A DNA stretch of 64,000 bases from an uncultured Alphaproteobacteria bacterium (GTDB taxonomy: Bacteria; Pseudomonadota; Alphaproteobacteria; Methylaequorales; Methylaequoraceae). Below, in pieces: positions 11,890-21,300 of this stretch. The stretch spans positions 22,556 to 86,555 of the forward strand of contig CACMWI010000005.1 of the NCBI GenBank assembly GCA_902617375.1, read 5' to 3'. How positions within the stretch are numbered: the stretch's first letter is position 1; every line of letters begins with the position of its first letter. A program made the translations under genes and the position numbers. The notes under the pieces are model-generated. The model ran no database searches. It was given only the letters and a program-made list of their open reading frames with translations, and was not told the origin of the DNA.

Positions 11890-12147
11890 TTATTTTTTTT
11901 GATCTACGTTTACAAAAGATTTATTGCCAGATTTTTTTATGAAAGAAACCACCCCTTCTTTAATAGCAAAAATGGTGTGATCTTTTCCAATAGAAACATT
12001 TTTTCCAGGATGGTATTTTGTTCCTCTTTGCCTAATTATAATGTTACCGGGAACTACAACCTCCCCTCCAAACTTTTTTACACCTAGCCTCCTTCCTGCG
12101 CTGTCTCTTCCGTTTCTTGTGCTACCGCCTGCTTTTTTATGAGCCAT
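11890..12147 (-). CDS. rpmA: 50S ribosomal protein L27
   Basis: This 85-residue protein begins [20 protein letters not shown], the universal L27 N-terminus, whose tail reaches the peptidyl-transferase centre. [18 protein letters not shown] is also conserved. No extra N-terminal cleavage extension is present. The start overlaps the end of rplU by 11 bp. Confidence 0.97.
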   Translation of the reverse strand: MAHKKAGGSTRNGRDSAGRRLGVKKFGGEVVVPGNIIIRQRGTKYHPGKNVSIGKDHTIFAIKEGVVSFIKKSGNKSFVNVDQKK

Positions 12148-12538
12148 TTGATTCTCCTTTGGTTGGTGTAACTTTATTTTGAGATGAGCTTAATTTTTTC
12201 TCAGGTGAAGTAGATTGGTTTGCTATTTTTATTTCTTTAATTTTTAATAGTGTAAGATCTTGCCGATGACCAATCTTCCTTCTATAGTTATGTCTTCTTT
12301 TTTTTTTGAAGACAATAATTTTTTTGTCTTTAATCTGCTCGATTACTTGGCAAATAATTTGAATTCCGCTGATTAATGGTGATCCAATTACAGTTTGACC
12401 TTTATCATCTTTCATAAAAATCACTTTATCAAAAGTAACGGAATCATTTTTTTTAAGTTCACTTAGCTTTGGAAGTTTTAAAAAATCTCCAATTTTAGCT
12501 TTGTACTGCTTACCCCTATTTTCAAATATAGCTATCAT
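12137..12538 (-). CDS. rplU: 50S ribosomal protein L21
   Basis: This 133-residue L21 begins [22 protein letters not shown], with the conserved [23 protein letters not shown] region near residues 78-100. After residue ~108 it has a Ser/Lys/Thr-rich tail of about 25 residues, which is variable and probably unstructured. It heads the rplU-rpmA-obgE-proB-proA run, downstream of a near-consensus sigma-70 promoter. Confidence 0.96.
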   Translation of the reverse strand: MIAIFENRGKQYKAKIGDFLKLPKLSELKKNDSVTFDKVIFMKDDKGQTVIGSPLISGIQIICQVIEQIKDKKIIVFKKKRRHNYRRKIGHRQDLTLLKIKEIKIANQSTSPEKKLSSSQNKVTPTKGESNGS

Positions 12539-12574
12539 AACTTTAACTGATTTTCCGTTCTTTTTTACATTTAA

Positions 12575-12602
12575 TTTATATTTGTTAAGAAAGTTTTGTC
12601 AA
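12575..12602 (-). promoter_or_regulatory. Sigma-70 promoter for rplU operon
   Basis: On the minus strand a perfect -35 box TTGACA (12602-12597) is followed by a 16-bp spacer and TATAAA (12580-12575). Transcription would start near 12568, leaving a leader of about 30 nt before rplU. A strong promoter is expected for ribosomal protein genes. Confidence 0.65.
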
Positions 12603-12674
12603 TTCATTACTTTAAGTAATTTTTGTTGTTAAATTTATTTATTATGTTATTAAATTTAAATATTGGTGATTCAG

Positions 12675-13853
12675 ATGAACGAAATAGTCATAACTACTGC
12701 TAAAAGACTTCCCATTGGAAAATTTATGGGGAGTTTATCAAACTTTTCAGCACCTCAGTTGGGAAGTTCAATTATTGATTCAGTAATCTCGGAGTCTGGA
12801 GTTTCAAAGGATCTAATAGATGAAATTATAATGGGACAAGTTTTGACTGGTGGGTCTGGCCAGAACCCTGCAAGACAAGCATCCATGTTGTCAGACTTAC
12901 CTGAAAAAGTAAGTGCTCTTACGATAAACCAAGTTTGCGGATCTGGTCTGAGATCTGTTATGATAGCATGTCAATCAATATTATCCGGTCAAAGTGAAAT
13001 TGTGATTGCTGGAGGTCAGGAAAGCATGTCTAATGCACATCATACAATAAATTTAAGAAATGGACTAAAAATGGGTGATGGTAAAATTAAAGATAGTATG
13101 ATTGTTGACGGACTCTGGTGTGCTATGAATAACTATCATATGGGAACTACAGCAGAAAATATTGCAGAGAAATTTAATATATCAAAAGAGGAACAGGACA
13201 AATTTGCAACAAACTCTCAAAATAAGGCTGAAAGTGCTCAAAAGAATAATTTTTTTAAAAATGAAATAACTCCGATATCAATTCAATCAAAAAAAGAAGA
13301 AATATTATTTGAAACGGATGAATTTCCAAGACATGGAACAACTTTTGATAAATTAAGTTCTTTAAAACCTGTCTTCGACAAAGATGGAACTGTAACAGCG
13401 GGTAATGCATCTGGATTAAATGATGGAGCAGCAGCAGTGTTGGTTATGAAAAAAGAGAAAGCCAACGAGTTAGGACTTAAACCACTTGTAAGTGTAGTAT
13501 CATCTTCAACAATTGGTGTTGATCCTTCAATTATGGGTATTGGCCCTGTTCCTGCTGTAAAAAAAGCTTTAGAGGAAGCCAAATGGTCAATCGAAGAACT
13601 TGACTTGATTGAGGCAAATGAAGCTTTTGCAGCCCAATCTTTAGCAGTTTCTAAAGAACTTAATTGGGATATGAACAAAGTTAATGTAAGTGGAGGGGCC
13701 ATTGCATTAGGTCACCCAATAGGAGCATCAGGAACTAGGATATTGGTTACTTTAATTCATGAACTAGAAAGACAAAATAAAAAAAAGGGAATTGCGACTT
13801 TATGTATCGGAGGGGGCCAAGGAGTTGCGATGTGTGTTGAAAGAAAAGAATGA
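12675..13853 (+). CDS. phaA: Acetyl-CoA C-acetyltransferase (beta-ketothiolase)
   Basis: This enzyme condenses two acetyl-CoA to acetoacetyl-CoA. The acyl-accepting Cys is in NQVCGSGLRS. The C-terminal His and Cys are in SGGAIALGHPIGASGTRI and CIGGGQGVAM. I chose ATG 12675 (392 aa, the usual length), which is preceded by GGTGA at a proper distance. An upstream TTG at 12663 would add four residues. It overlaps phaB by 4 bp. No PHA synthase is nearby, so the pair probably feeds the ethylmalonyl-CoA pathway encoded at 25-33 kb. Confidence 0.93.
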   Translation: MNEIVITTAKRLPIGKFMGSLSNFSAPQLGSSIIDSVISESGVSKDLIDEIIMGQVLTGGSGQNPARQASMLSDLPEKVSALTINQVCGSGLRSVMIACQSILSGQSEIVIAGGQESMSNAHHTINLRNGLKMGDGKIKDSMIVDGLWCAMNNYHMGTTAENIAEKFNISKEEQDKFATNSQNKAESAQKNNFFKNEITPISIQSKKEEILFETDEFPRHGTTFDKLSSLKPVFDKDGTVTAGNASGLNDGAAAVLVMKKEKANELGLKPLVSVVSSSTIGVDPSIMGIGPVPAVKKALEEAKWSIEELDLIEANEAFAAQSLAVSKELNWDMNKVNVSGGAIALGHPIGASGTRILVTLIHELERQNKKKGIATLCIGGGQGVAMCVERKE

Positions 13854-14572
13854 CAAAAATAGCAATTGTTACAGGAGGGACTAGAGGGATAGGTGCCTCA
13901 ATTTCCAAAAAATTAAAGTCATCAAACTATAAAGTCATTGCTAATTATACAAGCAATGATGATGCTGCGGAATCTTTTTCAAAAGAAAATAATATTGAAG
14001 TAATTAAGTGGGATGTTAGTAATTATGACGAATGTCAAAAATCCATTAATAAAATCTATGAGGATAATAAAAATATTGATATTCTTGTAAATAATGCCGG
14101 AATTACTAGAGACGCACCCCTTCACAAAATGAGTAAAGATAACTGGCAAAAAGTTATTGATGTTAACTTAAATTCAATCTTTAATATGACATCTTTAGTA
14201 ATTAATAAAATGAGAGAGAATAACTCTGGAAGAATAGTTCACATTTCTTCAGTAAACGGGCAAAAGGGGCAGTTTGGTCAAACCAACTATGCAGCAACAA
14301 AATCAGCACTTATCGGTTTCTCAAAATCTTTAGCACTTGAAAGTGCTAGTAAGGGTATTACTACTAATGTAATTTGTCCTGGTTATATTAATACGGAAAT
14401 GGTTGCGGCTATTAGGGAAGACATCTTAAAATCCATTATCGAAACAATACCGAATAAAAGATTAGGTGAAGCAGATGAAGTTGCAGAAATGGTAGATTAT
14501 CTTGTTTCAGATAAAGCAAGTTATATAAATGGCTCTACTTTTTCTATAAATGGTGGCTTATGGATGGATTAA
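13850..14572 (+). CDS. phaB: Acetoacetyl-CoA reductase
   Basis: This 240-residue short-chain dehydrogenase reduces acetoacetyl-CoA to (R)-3-hydroxybutyryl-CoA. It has the nucleotide-binding GGTRGIGASI, NNAGITRDAPLHKM, catalytic Ser in VHISSVNGQKGQFG and the YxxxK of NYAATKSALIGF. NGQKGQFGQTNYAA and INGGLWMD match PhaB rather than FabG. Its start overlaps the thiolase stop (ATGA), and the 3' end overlaps convergent gloB. Confidence 0.9.
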   Translation: MTKIAIVTGGTRGIGASISKKLKSSNYKVIANYTSNDDAAESFSKENNIEVIKWDVSNYDECQKSINKIYEDNKNIDILVNNAGITRDAPLHKMSKDNWQKVIDVNLNSIFNMTSLVINKMRENNSGRIVHISSVNGQKGQFGQTNYAATKSALIGFSKSLALESASKGITTNVICPGYINTEMVAAIREDILKSIIETIPNKRLGEADEVAEMVDYLVSDKASYINGSTFSINGGLWMD

Positions 14573-15333
14573 AAATTATCTTTCATAATCCTAATCCTTT
14601 TGAAATTTTCTGCATTTGAAATATTTTCAATTTTTATCGAATCTAAATACTCCTGGTTGTCAAATTTCATAAATGGATTTAGTTTTTTTTCTTCTTCCAG
14701 TATTGTCGGAATTGTTGGTTTTGATCTCAACCTATCTTTCTTAATATCTAACATTTTCTTTTTTAATAAATCATCTCGAGAGTCAAGAAACTCTGCAAAT
14801 TTTGCGTTAGATTCTGTATATTCATGTCCACAAAATATTTTTGTACAATCAGGTAGGGAACGTATTTTCAAAATTGATTCTGTCATTTGTTCGTATGAAC
14901 CTTCAAATAGTCTTCCACAACCTAGAGAAAAAATTGTATCTCCACAAAATAAAAAATTTTGATCCTTAAAATAAAAGCAAATATGCCCAATTGTATGACC
15001 TGGCGTATCAATAACTTTAAACACACTTTCACCAATATTAAATTCTTCACTATCTTTAAGTTTGATGTCTATTCCAGGAATTCTATTTTGATCATCATAG
15101 CTTCCAATAATTTTACAGTTATATATTTCTTTTAGTTCTTGATTTCCTCCAACATGATCTTGATGATGATGAGTATTTAAAATGAAGTTGAGATCAATTC
15201 CTCTTTTTTGTAATACATTAACTATATCCTTTGCAACTGAAGGGTCGATACAAGCTGTAATCTTTGTGTTTTTATCTATAATAATGTATGAGTAGTTATC
15301 TGATAATAATGGAATTTGAATTATTTCAATCAC
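14569..15333 (-). CDS. gloB: Hydroxyacylglutathione hydrolase (glyoxalase II)
   Basis: This 254-residue metallo-beta-lactamase-fold enzyme hydrolyses S-lactoylglutathione to lactate and glutathione. The metal-binding motif is THHHQDHVGG, followed by TPGHTIGHICFYF, FCGDTIFSLGCGRLFEG and FCGHEYTESNAKFA, with RSKPTIPTILEEEKKLNPF for the glutathione-binding C-terminus. It is 12 nt downstream of metW, matching the common metX-metW-gloB order. Confidence 0.93.
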   Translation of the reverse strand: MIEIIQIPLLSDNYSYIIIDKNTKITACIDPSVAKDIVNVLQKRGIDLNFILNTHHHQDHVGGNQELKEIYNCKIIGSYDDQNRIPGIDIKLKDSEEFNIGESVFKVIDTPGHTIGHICFYFKDQNFLFCGDTIFSLGCGRLFEGSYEQMTESILKIRSLPDCTKIFCGHEYTESNAKFAEFLDSRDDLLKKKMLDIKKDRLRSKPTIPTILEEEKKLNPFMKFDNQEYLDSIKIENISNAENFKRIRIMKDNF

Positions 15334-15345
15334 ATCTAATCTCTA

Positions 15346-15957
15346 TCAATTTTTCTTTTTTTTTGATACACAAAAAATTACTTGATATGCTAATAAATTT
15401 GAAAAATGATTGGTCTTCATTTCAAATCCTTTTTCGCTTAGACACATAAATTTTTCTATTGCTATATTATTGTTCTTACAAAATGTTTGGAAATCTTTAC
15501 AAGAACATAAATGTATATTTGGCGTATCAAACCATTCATATGGAAGGATGTCGTTTTTCGGCATTTTTCCTTTAATCAGAAAATCCTTTCTAACTTTCCA
15601 GTATCCAAAATTTGGGAATGAAATAATTGCTCGCCTTCCTATCCTAATTAAATTTTTAATAACTTTATCAGGAAAAATCATAGCTTGTATTGTTTGACTT
15701 AAAATTACAGTACTAAATGCATTATCAGGATAGTCATCTAAATCATAGTTAGCGTCTCCTTGAATAACTGAAAGTCCCTTCTTTACACAATCATTTACTC
15801 CTGATTGACTTATCTCAATTCCTCTGCAGATAGCTTGTTTTGTTTTTAGAAGAAAATCTAAAAGATTACCACTTCCACAACCCACGTCTAAAATTTTTTC
15901 TTTATCATTTATCAGCTTAGAAATTACGAAAAGATCTTTTCTTAAATTTTTTCTCAT
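15346..15957 (-). CDS. metW: MetW, methionine biosynthesis methyltransferase-like protein
   Basis: This 203-residue class I SAM-binding protein has motif I ILDVGCGSGNLL, then GIEISQSGVNDCVKKG, VIQGDANYDL and FSTVILSQTIQAM, as in the MetW family. It is always linked to MetX and is needed for full homoserine acylation activity in organisms studied. It overlaps the metX stop by 4 bp, which implies equimolar synthesis of a MetX-MetW pair. Confidence 0.93.
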   Translation of the reverse strand: MRKNLRKDLFVISKLINDKEKILDVGCGSGNLLDFLLKTKQAICRGIEISQSGVNDCVKKGLSVIQGDANYDLDDYPDNAFSTVILSQTIQAMIFPDKVIKNLIRIGRRAIISFPNFGYWKVRKDFLIKGKMPKNDILPYEWFDTPNIHLCSCKDFQTFCKNNNIAIEKFMCLSEKGFEMKTNHFSNLLAYQVIFCVSKKKKN

Positions 15958-17075
15958 ATTTCATGCTTTCCAATCTGTCCCTGTATAAAACCTTTTAGTG
16001 TTGCGTGAAACTCAGGTTCTTCCAAAAGAAATGCATCGTGACCCTTGTCTGTTTTTACTTCAACAAAACTAACCATTGCATTAGAACTATTAAGAGATTT
16101 GATTATTGTTTTTGTTTCTGAAGTTGGAAACAACCAATCTGATGTGAATGAAAAAAAACAAAAATTTACATTTGAATTTTTAAAAACTTTTGAAAGACCG
16201 CCCTTTTTTACCGACAGATCAAAGTAGTCCATTGCTTTTGTTATATAAAGATAACTGTTAGCATCAAACCTCTCTACAAATGAACTTCCTTGATGTTTTA
16301 AATAACTTTCAATTTGAAAATCTGTATCAAAATTGAAAGAAAAGAAATCACTATTTTGAAGATTTCTTCCAAATTTTCTCTGAAGCGCAAGCTCTGACAA
16401 ATAAGTTATGTGAGCTATCATTCTTGCAACTGACAGCCCACCTATAGGTCCCTTTCTTGTCTTATAATAGTTTCCTTTTTTCCAGACTGGATCAGCCATA
16501 ATTGCTTGCCTTCCAATTTCGTGAAATGCAATGTTTTGAGCAGAGTGTCTGTAAGAAGTGGCTATAGGTATTGCAACATTAACTTTGTTGCTGAACTTAG
16601 TTGCCCATTCTAAGGTTTGCATACCACCCATAGACCCTCCAATTACAGCAAATAACTTTTTTATGCCGAGGGCTGACACAAGTTTTTCTTGAACTTTGAC
16701 CATATCTGAAATCGTAATGACTGGAAACTTTAATCCGTAATTTGTTTTGGTTTGAGGATTAATTGATGAAGGTCCTGTACTTCCCATGCACCCACCTAAA
16801 ACATTACTGCATATTACAAAAAAAATATTTGTGTCAATAACTTTACCTGGCCCAATTAAAATATTCCACCAGCCCTGTTTTTTTGTAATTGGATTAATAT
16901 CTGAACAGAACTGGTCACCAGATAAGGCATGGCATACTAAAATTGCATTAGTTTTTTTTTTATTCAAAGTTCCATAAGTTTTGAAAGCGACTTCACATGA
17001 ATCTATATATTCACCAGAGTCAAGTTTAATAGAATTTTTAATTTGTAATTTATCAATTGGAATTAAAGATTTCAT
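15954..17075 (-). CDS. metX: Homoserine O-acyltransferase MetX
   Basis: This 373-residue alpha/beta-hydrolase activates homoserine for methionine synthesis. The nucleophile Ser is in VIGGSMGGMQTLEW, with catalytic Asp near SFTSDWLFPT and His in DKGHDAFLLE. LVCHALSGDQF and ICSNVLGGCMGSTGPSSINP are MetX signatures. The acyl donor (acetyl- or succinyl-CoA) cannot be told from sequence alone. It is the first gene of metX-metW-gloB, with a recognisable promoter upstream. Confidence 0.94.
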   Translation of the reverse strand: MKSLIPIDKLQIKNSIKLDSGEYIDSCEVAFKTYGTLNKKKTNAILVCHALSGDQFCSDINPITKKQGWWNILIGPGKVIDTNIFFVICSNVLGGCMGSTGPSSINPQTKTNYGLKFPVITISDMVKVQEKLVSALGIKKLFAVIGGSMGGMQTLEWATKFSNKVNVAIPIATSYRHSAQNIAFHEIGRQAIMADPVWKKGNYYKTRKGPIGGLSVARMIAHITYLSELALQRKFGRNLQNSDFFSFNFDTDFQIESYLKHQGSSFVERFDANSYLYITKAMDYFDLSVKKGGLSKVFKNSNVNFCFFSFTSDWLFPTSETKTIIKSLNSSNAMVSFVEVKTDKGHDAFLLEEPEFHATLKGFIQGQIGKHEI

Positions 17076-17109
17076 TTACTTTTATATTAATTTATTTGAC
17101 TTAAAACGC

Positions 17110-17137
17110 ATCATAACTATGTTGATTAAGTAGTCAA
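17110..17137 (-). promoter_or_regulatory. Sigma-70 promoter for metX
   Basis: On the minus strand TTGACT (17137-17132), a 16-bp spacer and TATGAT (17115-17110) precede metX by about 35 nt. The 90-bp gap to divergent hisC is too short and shows no fold that I recognise as a SAM riboswitch. Confidence 0.5.
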
Positions 17138-17165
17138 AATAATTTTATTTTGAAAGTAAAAGTTT

Positions 17166-18278
17166 ATGGTTAGTTTCAATCTCAAAGACATAGTAAAACC
17201 TTCTATAAATGAAATAGAAAAATATATCCCCGGTGAATCATTAAGTACGTACAGTAAAGAAAAAATATCTAAACTTTCTTCAAATGAGTCACCTTTTAAA
17301 ATTCCAAGAAAAGTAGTAAACAAAGTAAATAGTTTAGTTCTTTCTTCAAACCTCTATCCTGATGGTGATTGTAATCAATTAAAGAATCAATTGGTAAAAA
17401 CTTTCAAATTAAAATTTAAAAATATAATTTGCGGAAACGGATCAGACGACGTCTTGTCTGTAATAGCGCAAACTTTCTCAAAAGAGGGAGGCGAAGTAAT
17501 TTGCAGTGAATTTGGGTTTACTTACTATCCAATAATTGCAAGAGCTTCTGGGTGCAAAGTTGTTATAGCAAAATCAGATAATCTAAAAATTTCCTGTGAC
17601 AATATTTTAAAAAATATTACTAAACGAACAAGAATAATTTTTATTGCAAACCCAAATAATCCAACAGGAACAATAATTTTTAAAGAAGAGCTCTTAAACT
17701 TTTTACAAAATGTGCCTAAAAATATAATAGTGGTTTTAGATGGTGCATACTCCGAATTTATTACAGACAGAAGATATACGGATGGTCTTGAGTTAGTAAA
17801 TAAATTTCCGAATATTATTGTTACAAGAACTTTCTCAAAAATTTTTGCTTTGGCCGGGCTTAGGTTAGGTTGGGCATATTCAAATGAAAAAATAATTGAG
17901 CTTTTGGAGAAGGTAAGAGGACCATTTAATGTCAACACACTATCTCAAAACATAGGAACTTTAATATTGAAGGAAAAGGAGTTTTTGAGAAAATCAATAA
18001 TTCATAATGATAAATGGAGAAAAATTCTTCCGACTGAAATAAATAAGATCGGTCTTGAATCATATGAAAGTTTTGCAAATTTTGTTCTTATAAAAGTTGA
18101 TGAAAAAAAATACTCGAAAGCAAAGATTTTAAGTTTTTTAAGAAAGAAAAAAATTCTGGTCAGAGATTTAAGTAATTATGGCATGAAACAATTTTTTAGA
18201 GTTTCCATTGGCTCAACTAGTGATCTAAAAAAATTCTTAAAAGAGTTAAGAAATTCAATCAATACAAAAAATGCATAA
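17166..18278 (+). CDS. hisC: Histidinol-phosphate/aromatic aminotransferase
   Basis: This 370-residue PLP aminotransferase has the cofactor Lys in VTRTFSKIFALAGLRLGW. ANPNNPTGTII and the N-terminal ENP-like SSNESPFKIP are typical of HisC. The next gene, overlapping by 8 bp, is prephenate dehydrogenase. In that setting the enzyme commonly serves tyrosine/phenylalanine transamination as well as histidine synthesis. It is transcribed divergently from metX. Confidence 0.92.
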   Translation: MVSFNLKDIVKPSINEIEKYIPGESLSTYSKEKISKLSSNESPFKIPRKVVNKVNSLVLSSNLYPDGDCNQLKNQLVKTFKLKFKNIICGNGSDDVLSVIAQTFSKEGGEVICSEFGFTYYPIIARASGCKVVIAKSDNLKISCDNILKNITKRTRIIFIANPNNPTGTIIFKEELLNFLQNVPKNIIVVLDGAYSEFITDRRYTDGLELVNKFPNIIVTRTFSKIFALAGLRLGWAYSNEKIIELLEKVRGPFNVNTLSQNIGTLILKEKEFLRKSIIHNDKWRKILPTEINKIGLESYESFANFVLIKVDEKKYSKAKILSFLRKKKILVRDLSNYGMKQFFRVSIGSTSDLKKFLKELRNSINTKNA

Positions 18279-19137
18279 CGAAATCACAATTATAGGCCCT
18301 GGACTAATCGGAGCTTCACTTGGACTCGCTTTAAAAAGAAAAAAAATATGCAAAAAAATTATCGGAATTGACACATCTAAACGAAATTTGCGTGATGCTT
18401 ACTTAATCAAAGCTATTGATGAAAAAAGAGAGAAAATAGATAAAAGAATTAAAGGGAGTTCTGTGATTTTTATTTGCACTCCTGTCAGTTTAATAGACAA
18501 AATTATCTACAATTTATCAGACTATACAGAAAAGAATCAAATTATATCAGATGTCGGATCTGTGAAAAATATTTTTGAAAAAAAAACTCTGAAACTTAAT
18601 GATAAAAAATTTTCTTTAGTTCCTGGTCATCCAATAGCTGGAACGGAACATTCTGGTGCCAAATATGCTTTTAACAATCTCTTTAAGGACAAGTGGTGTA
18701 TTTTAACTCCAATAAGTGATAATAAAAAATCAATACGAATTATTAGTGAAATTTGGAAAAGAATAGGAATGAAAGTTGCAACAATGAAAGTTAATGAACA
18801 TGATAAAATTATGTCCATTACTTCTCATTTACCTCATTTAATTGCATTTACAATTGTGGGAACAGCTTTTAATCTTAACATAAAGAAAAAGAATGAATTA
18901 ATAAATTTTGCTGCGGGAGGGTTTAAAGATTTCACAAGAATAGGTTCGTCCGATCCGAAAATGTGGACTGATATTTTTCTGAAGAATAAAGAATTTATAA
19001 AAGATACTCTTTCACTTTTTTTAAAAGATATAGAAAAAATAAAGAAACTTATAGAAGCTGAAAAATATTCCCAAATATTTAGATTGCTTAAAAGAACAAA
19101 AAAAATAAGAAATAGTATTATAAAAAAAAGAATATGA
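18271..19137 (+). CDS. tyrA: Prephenate dehydrogenase
   Basis: This 288-residue enzyme oxidatively decarboxylates prephenate for tyrosine synthesis. The N-terminal Rossmann motif is IIGPGLIGASLGLALKRK. The active-site His segments are VPGHPIAGTEHSG and SITSHLPHLIAF, and GGFKDFTRIGSSDPKMW is a family signature. It overlaps hisC by 8 bp and ends 6 nt from convergent plsC. It lacks an ACT or chorismate mutase domain. Confidence 0.92.
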   Translation: MHNEITIIGPGLIGASLGLALKRKKICKKIIGIDTSKRNLRDAYLIKAIDEKREKIDKRIKGSSVIFICTPVSLIDKIIYNLSDYTEKNQIISDVGSVKNIFEKKTLKLNDKKFSLVPGHPIAGTEHSGAKYAFNNLFKDKWCILTPISDNKKSIRIISEIWKRIGMKVATMKVNEHDKIMSITSHLPHLIAFTIVGTAFNLNIKKKNELINFAAGGFKDFTRIGSSDPKMWTDIFLKNKEFIKDTLSLFLKDIEKIKKLIEAEKYSQIFRLLKRTKKIRNSIIKKRI

Positions 19138-19143
19138 ACTTAA

Positions 19144-19833
19144 TTAGTTATAATAATAGTTTTCAAGTTTTGTCATTACTTTTTTTTTATCATCTTCTTT
19201 ATTTATAATAGGGAGGATCTTTACAATAATTTTACCTTCCCTTTTATTAAACTTTTTATTAATCCAATACTTACCAGAATCAAGTTTGATTGGAAGTATT
19301 GGTAAATTAGCAAATTTATGAATAGCAAAAACACCTGAATTTAATTTTATTCTCTCTCCAGGCTTTATTCTTGTTCCCTCTGGAAAAATGACAAAAATAC
19401 AATTATTTTTTGAGATTAATTTTTTAACAGATTTCAGAAGAATCTTTAGTGAATCAAATGCTTTATCTCTTTTCACAAATATAAATCCAAGCTTTTTGAA
19501 ATACTGAGAAAATATTGGAATTTTCCTTAATTCATATTTAAGTACAAAAATTGAACCTGGAAAAAGAGAACCAAGAAAGAAAGTTTCCCATGCTGATTGA
19601 TGGTTACTTGCCACAACAAAAGAACCGGATTTAGGGATATTTTCGTAACCTCTTATTTCATATTTGATTCCGAGAATTAATTTTGAGAGCTTTATTACCG
19701 ATTTTGTCCAAAAAGTTGAAAGTACTACAACAAAGTTTCTAGTAAAGAAGCTGACTGGTGAGAAAATTAAGAAAAAAAATACTGTTCCTGTATAAAAAAA
19801 AATGTAAAAGCTAAAGCTTCTTAAAAATCTCAT
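19144..19833 (-). CDS. plsC: 1-acyl-sn-glycerol-3-phosphate acyltransferase
   Basis: This 229-residue membrane acyltransferase converts lysophosphatidate to phosphatidate. The catalytic HX4(D/E) box is NHQSAWETFF, and the glycerophosphate-binding FPEGTR and an N-terminal hydrophobic segment (about 5-40) are present. NHQSAWE instead of NHxxxxD is a common bacterial variant. It overlaps the YdcF-like gene by 4 bp at the end of the lysA-ftsEX transcript. Confidence 0.93.
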   Translation of the reverse strand: MRFLRSFSFYIFFYTGTVFFFLIFSPVSFFTRNFVVVLSTFWTKSVIKLSKLILGIKYEIRGYENIPKSGSFVVASNHQSAWETFFLGSLFPGSIFVLKYELRKIPIFSQYFKKLGFIFVKRDKAFDSLKILLKSVKKLISKNNCIFVIFPEGTRIKPGERIKLNSGVFAIHKFANLPILPIKLDSGKYWINKKFNKREGKIIVKILPIINKEDDKKKVMTKLENYYYN

Positions 19834-20423
19834 ATTAAAGAAATTATGGTGTAAATGACCTTAAAGTATTCTAGGAATATCAACTTAATATGGAAAAAAA
19901 GGTTACTATCCATTTTAATTTTATCTTCTGCTGGTGAAAGAAAAATTTTTTTTTTTTTAACAATATTGTCGAATATTATATAACCTCTTGGAAGGTGGTA
20001 ATACGAGCTCACCAAAATAAGATTGTCAATTTCTGGATTCTCAACCAACCAATTTTTTGCTTCAAAAGCGTTCTCAAATGTGCTTGTAGCATTTTTATCA
20101 TAAACCACACAACAGTTATGATTTAATACTTGTCTTTCAATCTGTTGTTTTATTTCCAACTCGGACTCGTGAAATACTCCCGAAATAAATAAAAAACTTC
20201 CATGATTATTTTTGTACAGATCAATTCCTTTTTGAATTCTTCCTTTTCCACCTGTTAAAACAATTATTGCTGAGTTGTATTTACTTGATACTGAATCGGT
20301 AAAATAATATTTCTTAGGGAACGTATTAAAGATTAATATCAACCACCAAATCAAAGTAATAACATTAATTGAAACTACGAAAATTAAAATTTTTCTAAAA
20401 TTTATCAAAAAATCTTTTCTCAA
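19830..20423 (-). CDS. YdcF/DUF218-family membrane-anchored protein
   Basis: This 197-residue protein has one N-terminal transmembrane helix (about 9-30) and a DUF218 domain: AIIVLTGGKGRIQKGIDLY, LFISGV, and NATSTFENAFEAKNWL followed by LVSSYYHLPRGYIIF. Family members are linked to envelope biogenesis, including ElyC in E. coli, but the reaction is unknown. The start overlaps ftsX by 29 bp, and no later in-frame start is available. Confidence 0.85.
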   Translation of the reverse strand: MRKDFLINFRKILIFVVSINVITLIWWLILIFNTFPKKYYFTDSVSSKYNSAIIVLTGGKGRIQKGIDLYKNNHGSFLFISGVFHESELEIKQQIERQVLNHNCCVVYDKNATSTFENAFEAKNWLVENPEIDNLILVSSYYHLPRGYIIFDNIVKKKKIFLSPAEDKIKMDSNLFFHIKLIFLEYFKVIYTIISLI

Positions 20424-21294
20424 AAAAATAAAACAAGTAAGACATTAAAAAAAATAATAAAACAATTAAAAATGTCACAATAAATAATATCAGTATAATG
20501 AACGTCGTTACATTTATTTCTATAAAAAATGAAGAGTCAAAAAAATCAAAATTTGCACCGAATAATTTCATTAAGAGGGTACTTAATAAATAAACAAATA
20601 TTGTACTAAGAATTGCACCTGGAACTATTTTTTTAATAATGCTCTGTGAAATATTTTTGGATAAATCAAAGCTACTGGCTCCCATTATCTGCAACATCTC
20701 TAAAAACTTGTAATTGCTAATTAGAGCAGCTTTGACAATATTCATTACTAAAAAAGCAAACAGAGTAATTATTACAAGAAACATCATAAATATTATAAGT
20801 TTAATTCTATTCACAAAAGATGAAATTTCAAAAAGCTGATCTTGATGAGAGTACTTTTCTATTAATCTATTTTCTGAAATACCTATCACAGAAGCGTATA
20901 CCTCATCCAAAATAAATTTATCATCTGTAACAATTTGAAAAATGAATGGTAAGCTTAATCCGGACATATCGGAAAGATTTGTCAAGCCCAAACTCTCTTT
21001 AATAAGGTTGCTGTCAATTACATAAAATTCAATCTTCTCTGACTTTGCTGAGAGATAGTTTGTAATTCTTTCTGTAACATCAAGTGGTATTTTTTTTTCA
21101 TCAATCGAATTACTGATTATGAATGTAGTTTTTTTCGATTCTAACTCTAGCCAATTACTGGAAAACTTATAAAAATTAAAATAAACAGCTATATGTATTG
21201 TTATTAAACTTATAATAATAAATGATATACCGTGAAAAAATTTTTCTTCTTGTTTAAGAAGAGTCTTTTTTATAATTTCTTGAAAATATATCAT
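20395..21294 (-). CDS. ftsX: Cell division ABC-like permease FtsX
   Basis: This 299-residue protein has one N-terminal transmembrane helix (about 22-42), a periplasmic loop (about 43-170) and three C-terminal helices (about 173-200, 222-250, 265-290), the FtsX topology. LEMLQIMGASSFDLSKNISQ is the conserved cytoplasmic coupling segment. FtsX passes conformational signals from FtsE to a periplasmic EnvC-type activator. It follows ftsE by 6 nt. Confidence 0.9.
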   Translation of the reverse strand: MIYFQEIIKKTLLKQEEKFFHGISFIIISLITIHIAVYFNFYKFSSNWLELESKKTTFIISNSIDEKKIPLDVTERITNYLSAKSEKIEFYVIDSNLIKESLGLTNLSDMSGLSLPFIFQIVTDDKFILDEVYASVIGISENRLIEKYSHQDQLFEISSFVNRIKLIIFMMFLVIITLFAFLVMNIVKAALISNYKFLEMLQIMGASSFDLSKNISQSIIKKIVPGAILSTIFVYLLSTLLMKLFGANFDFFDSSFFIEINVTTFIILILFIVTFLIVLLFFLMSYLFYFFEKRFFDKF

Positions 21295-21300
21295 AAGTTT

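Noticed and set aside
17076..17165. Possible SAM riboswitch before metX
   Set aside because: Only 90 bp separate metX and hisC, a good promoter leaves a leader of about 27 nt, and no SAM-II or SAM-V-like pairing is visible.
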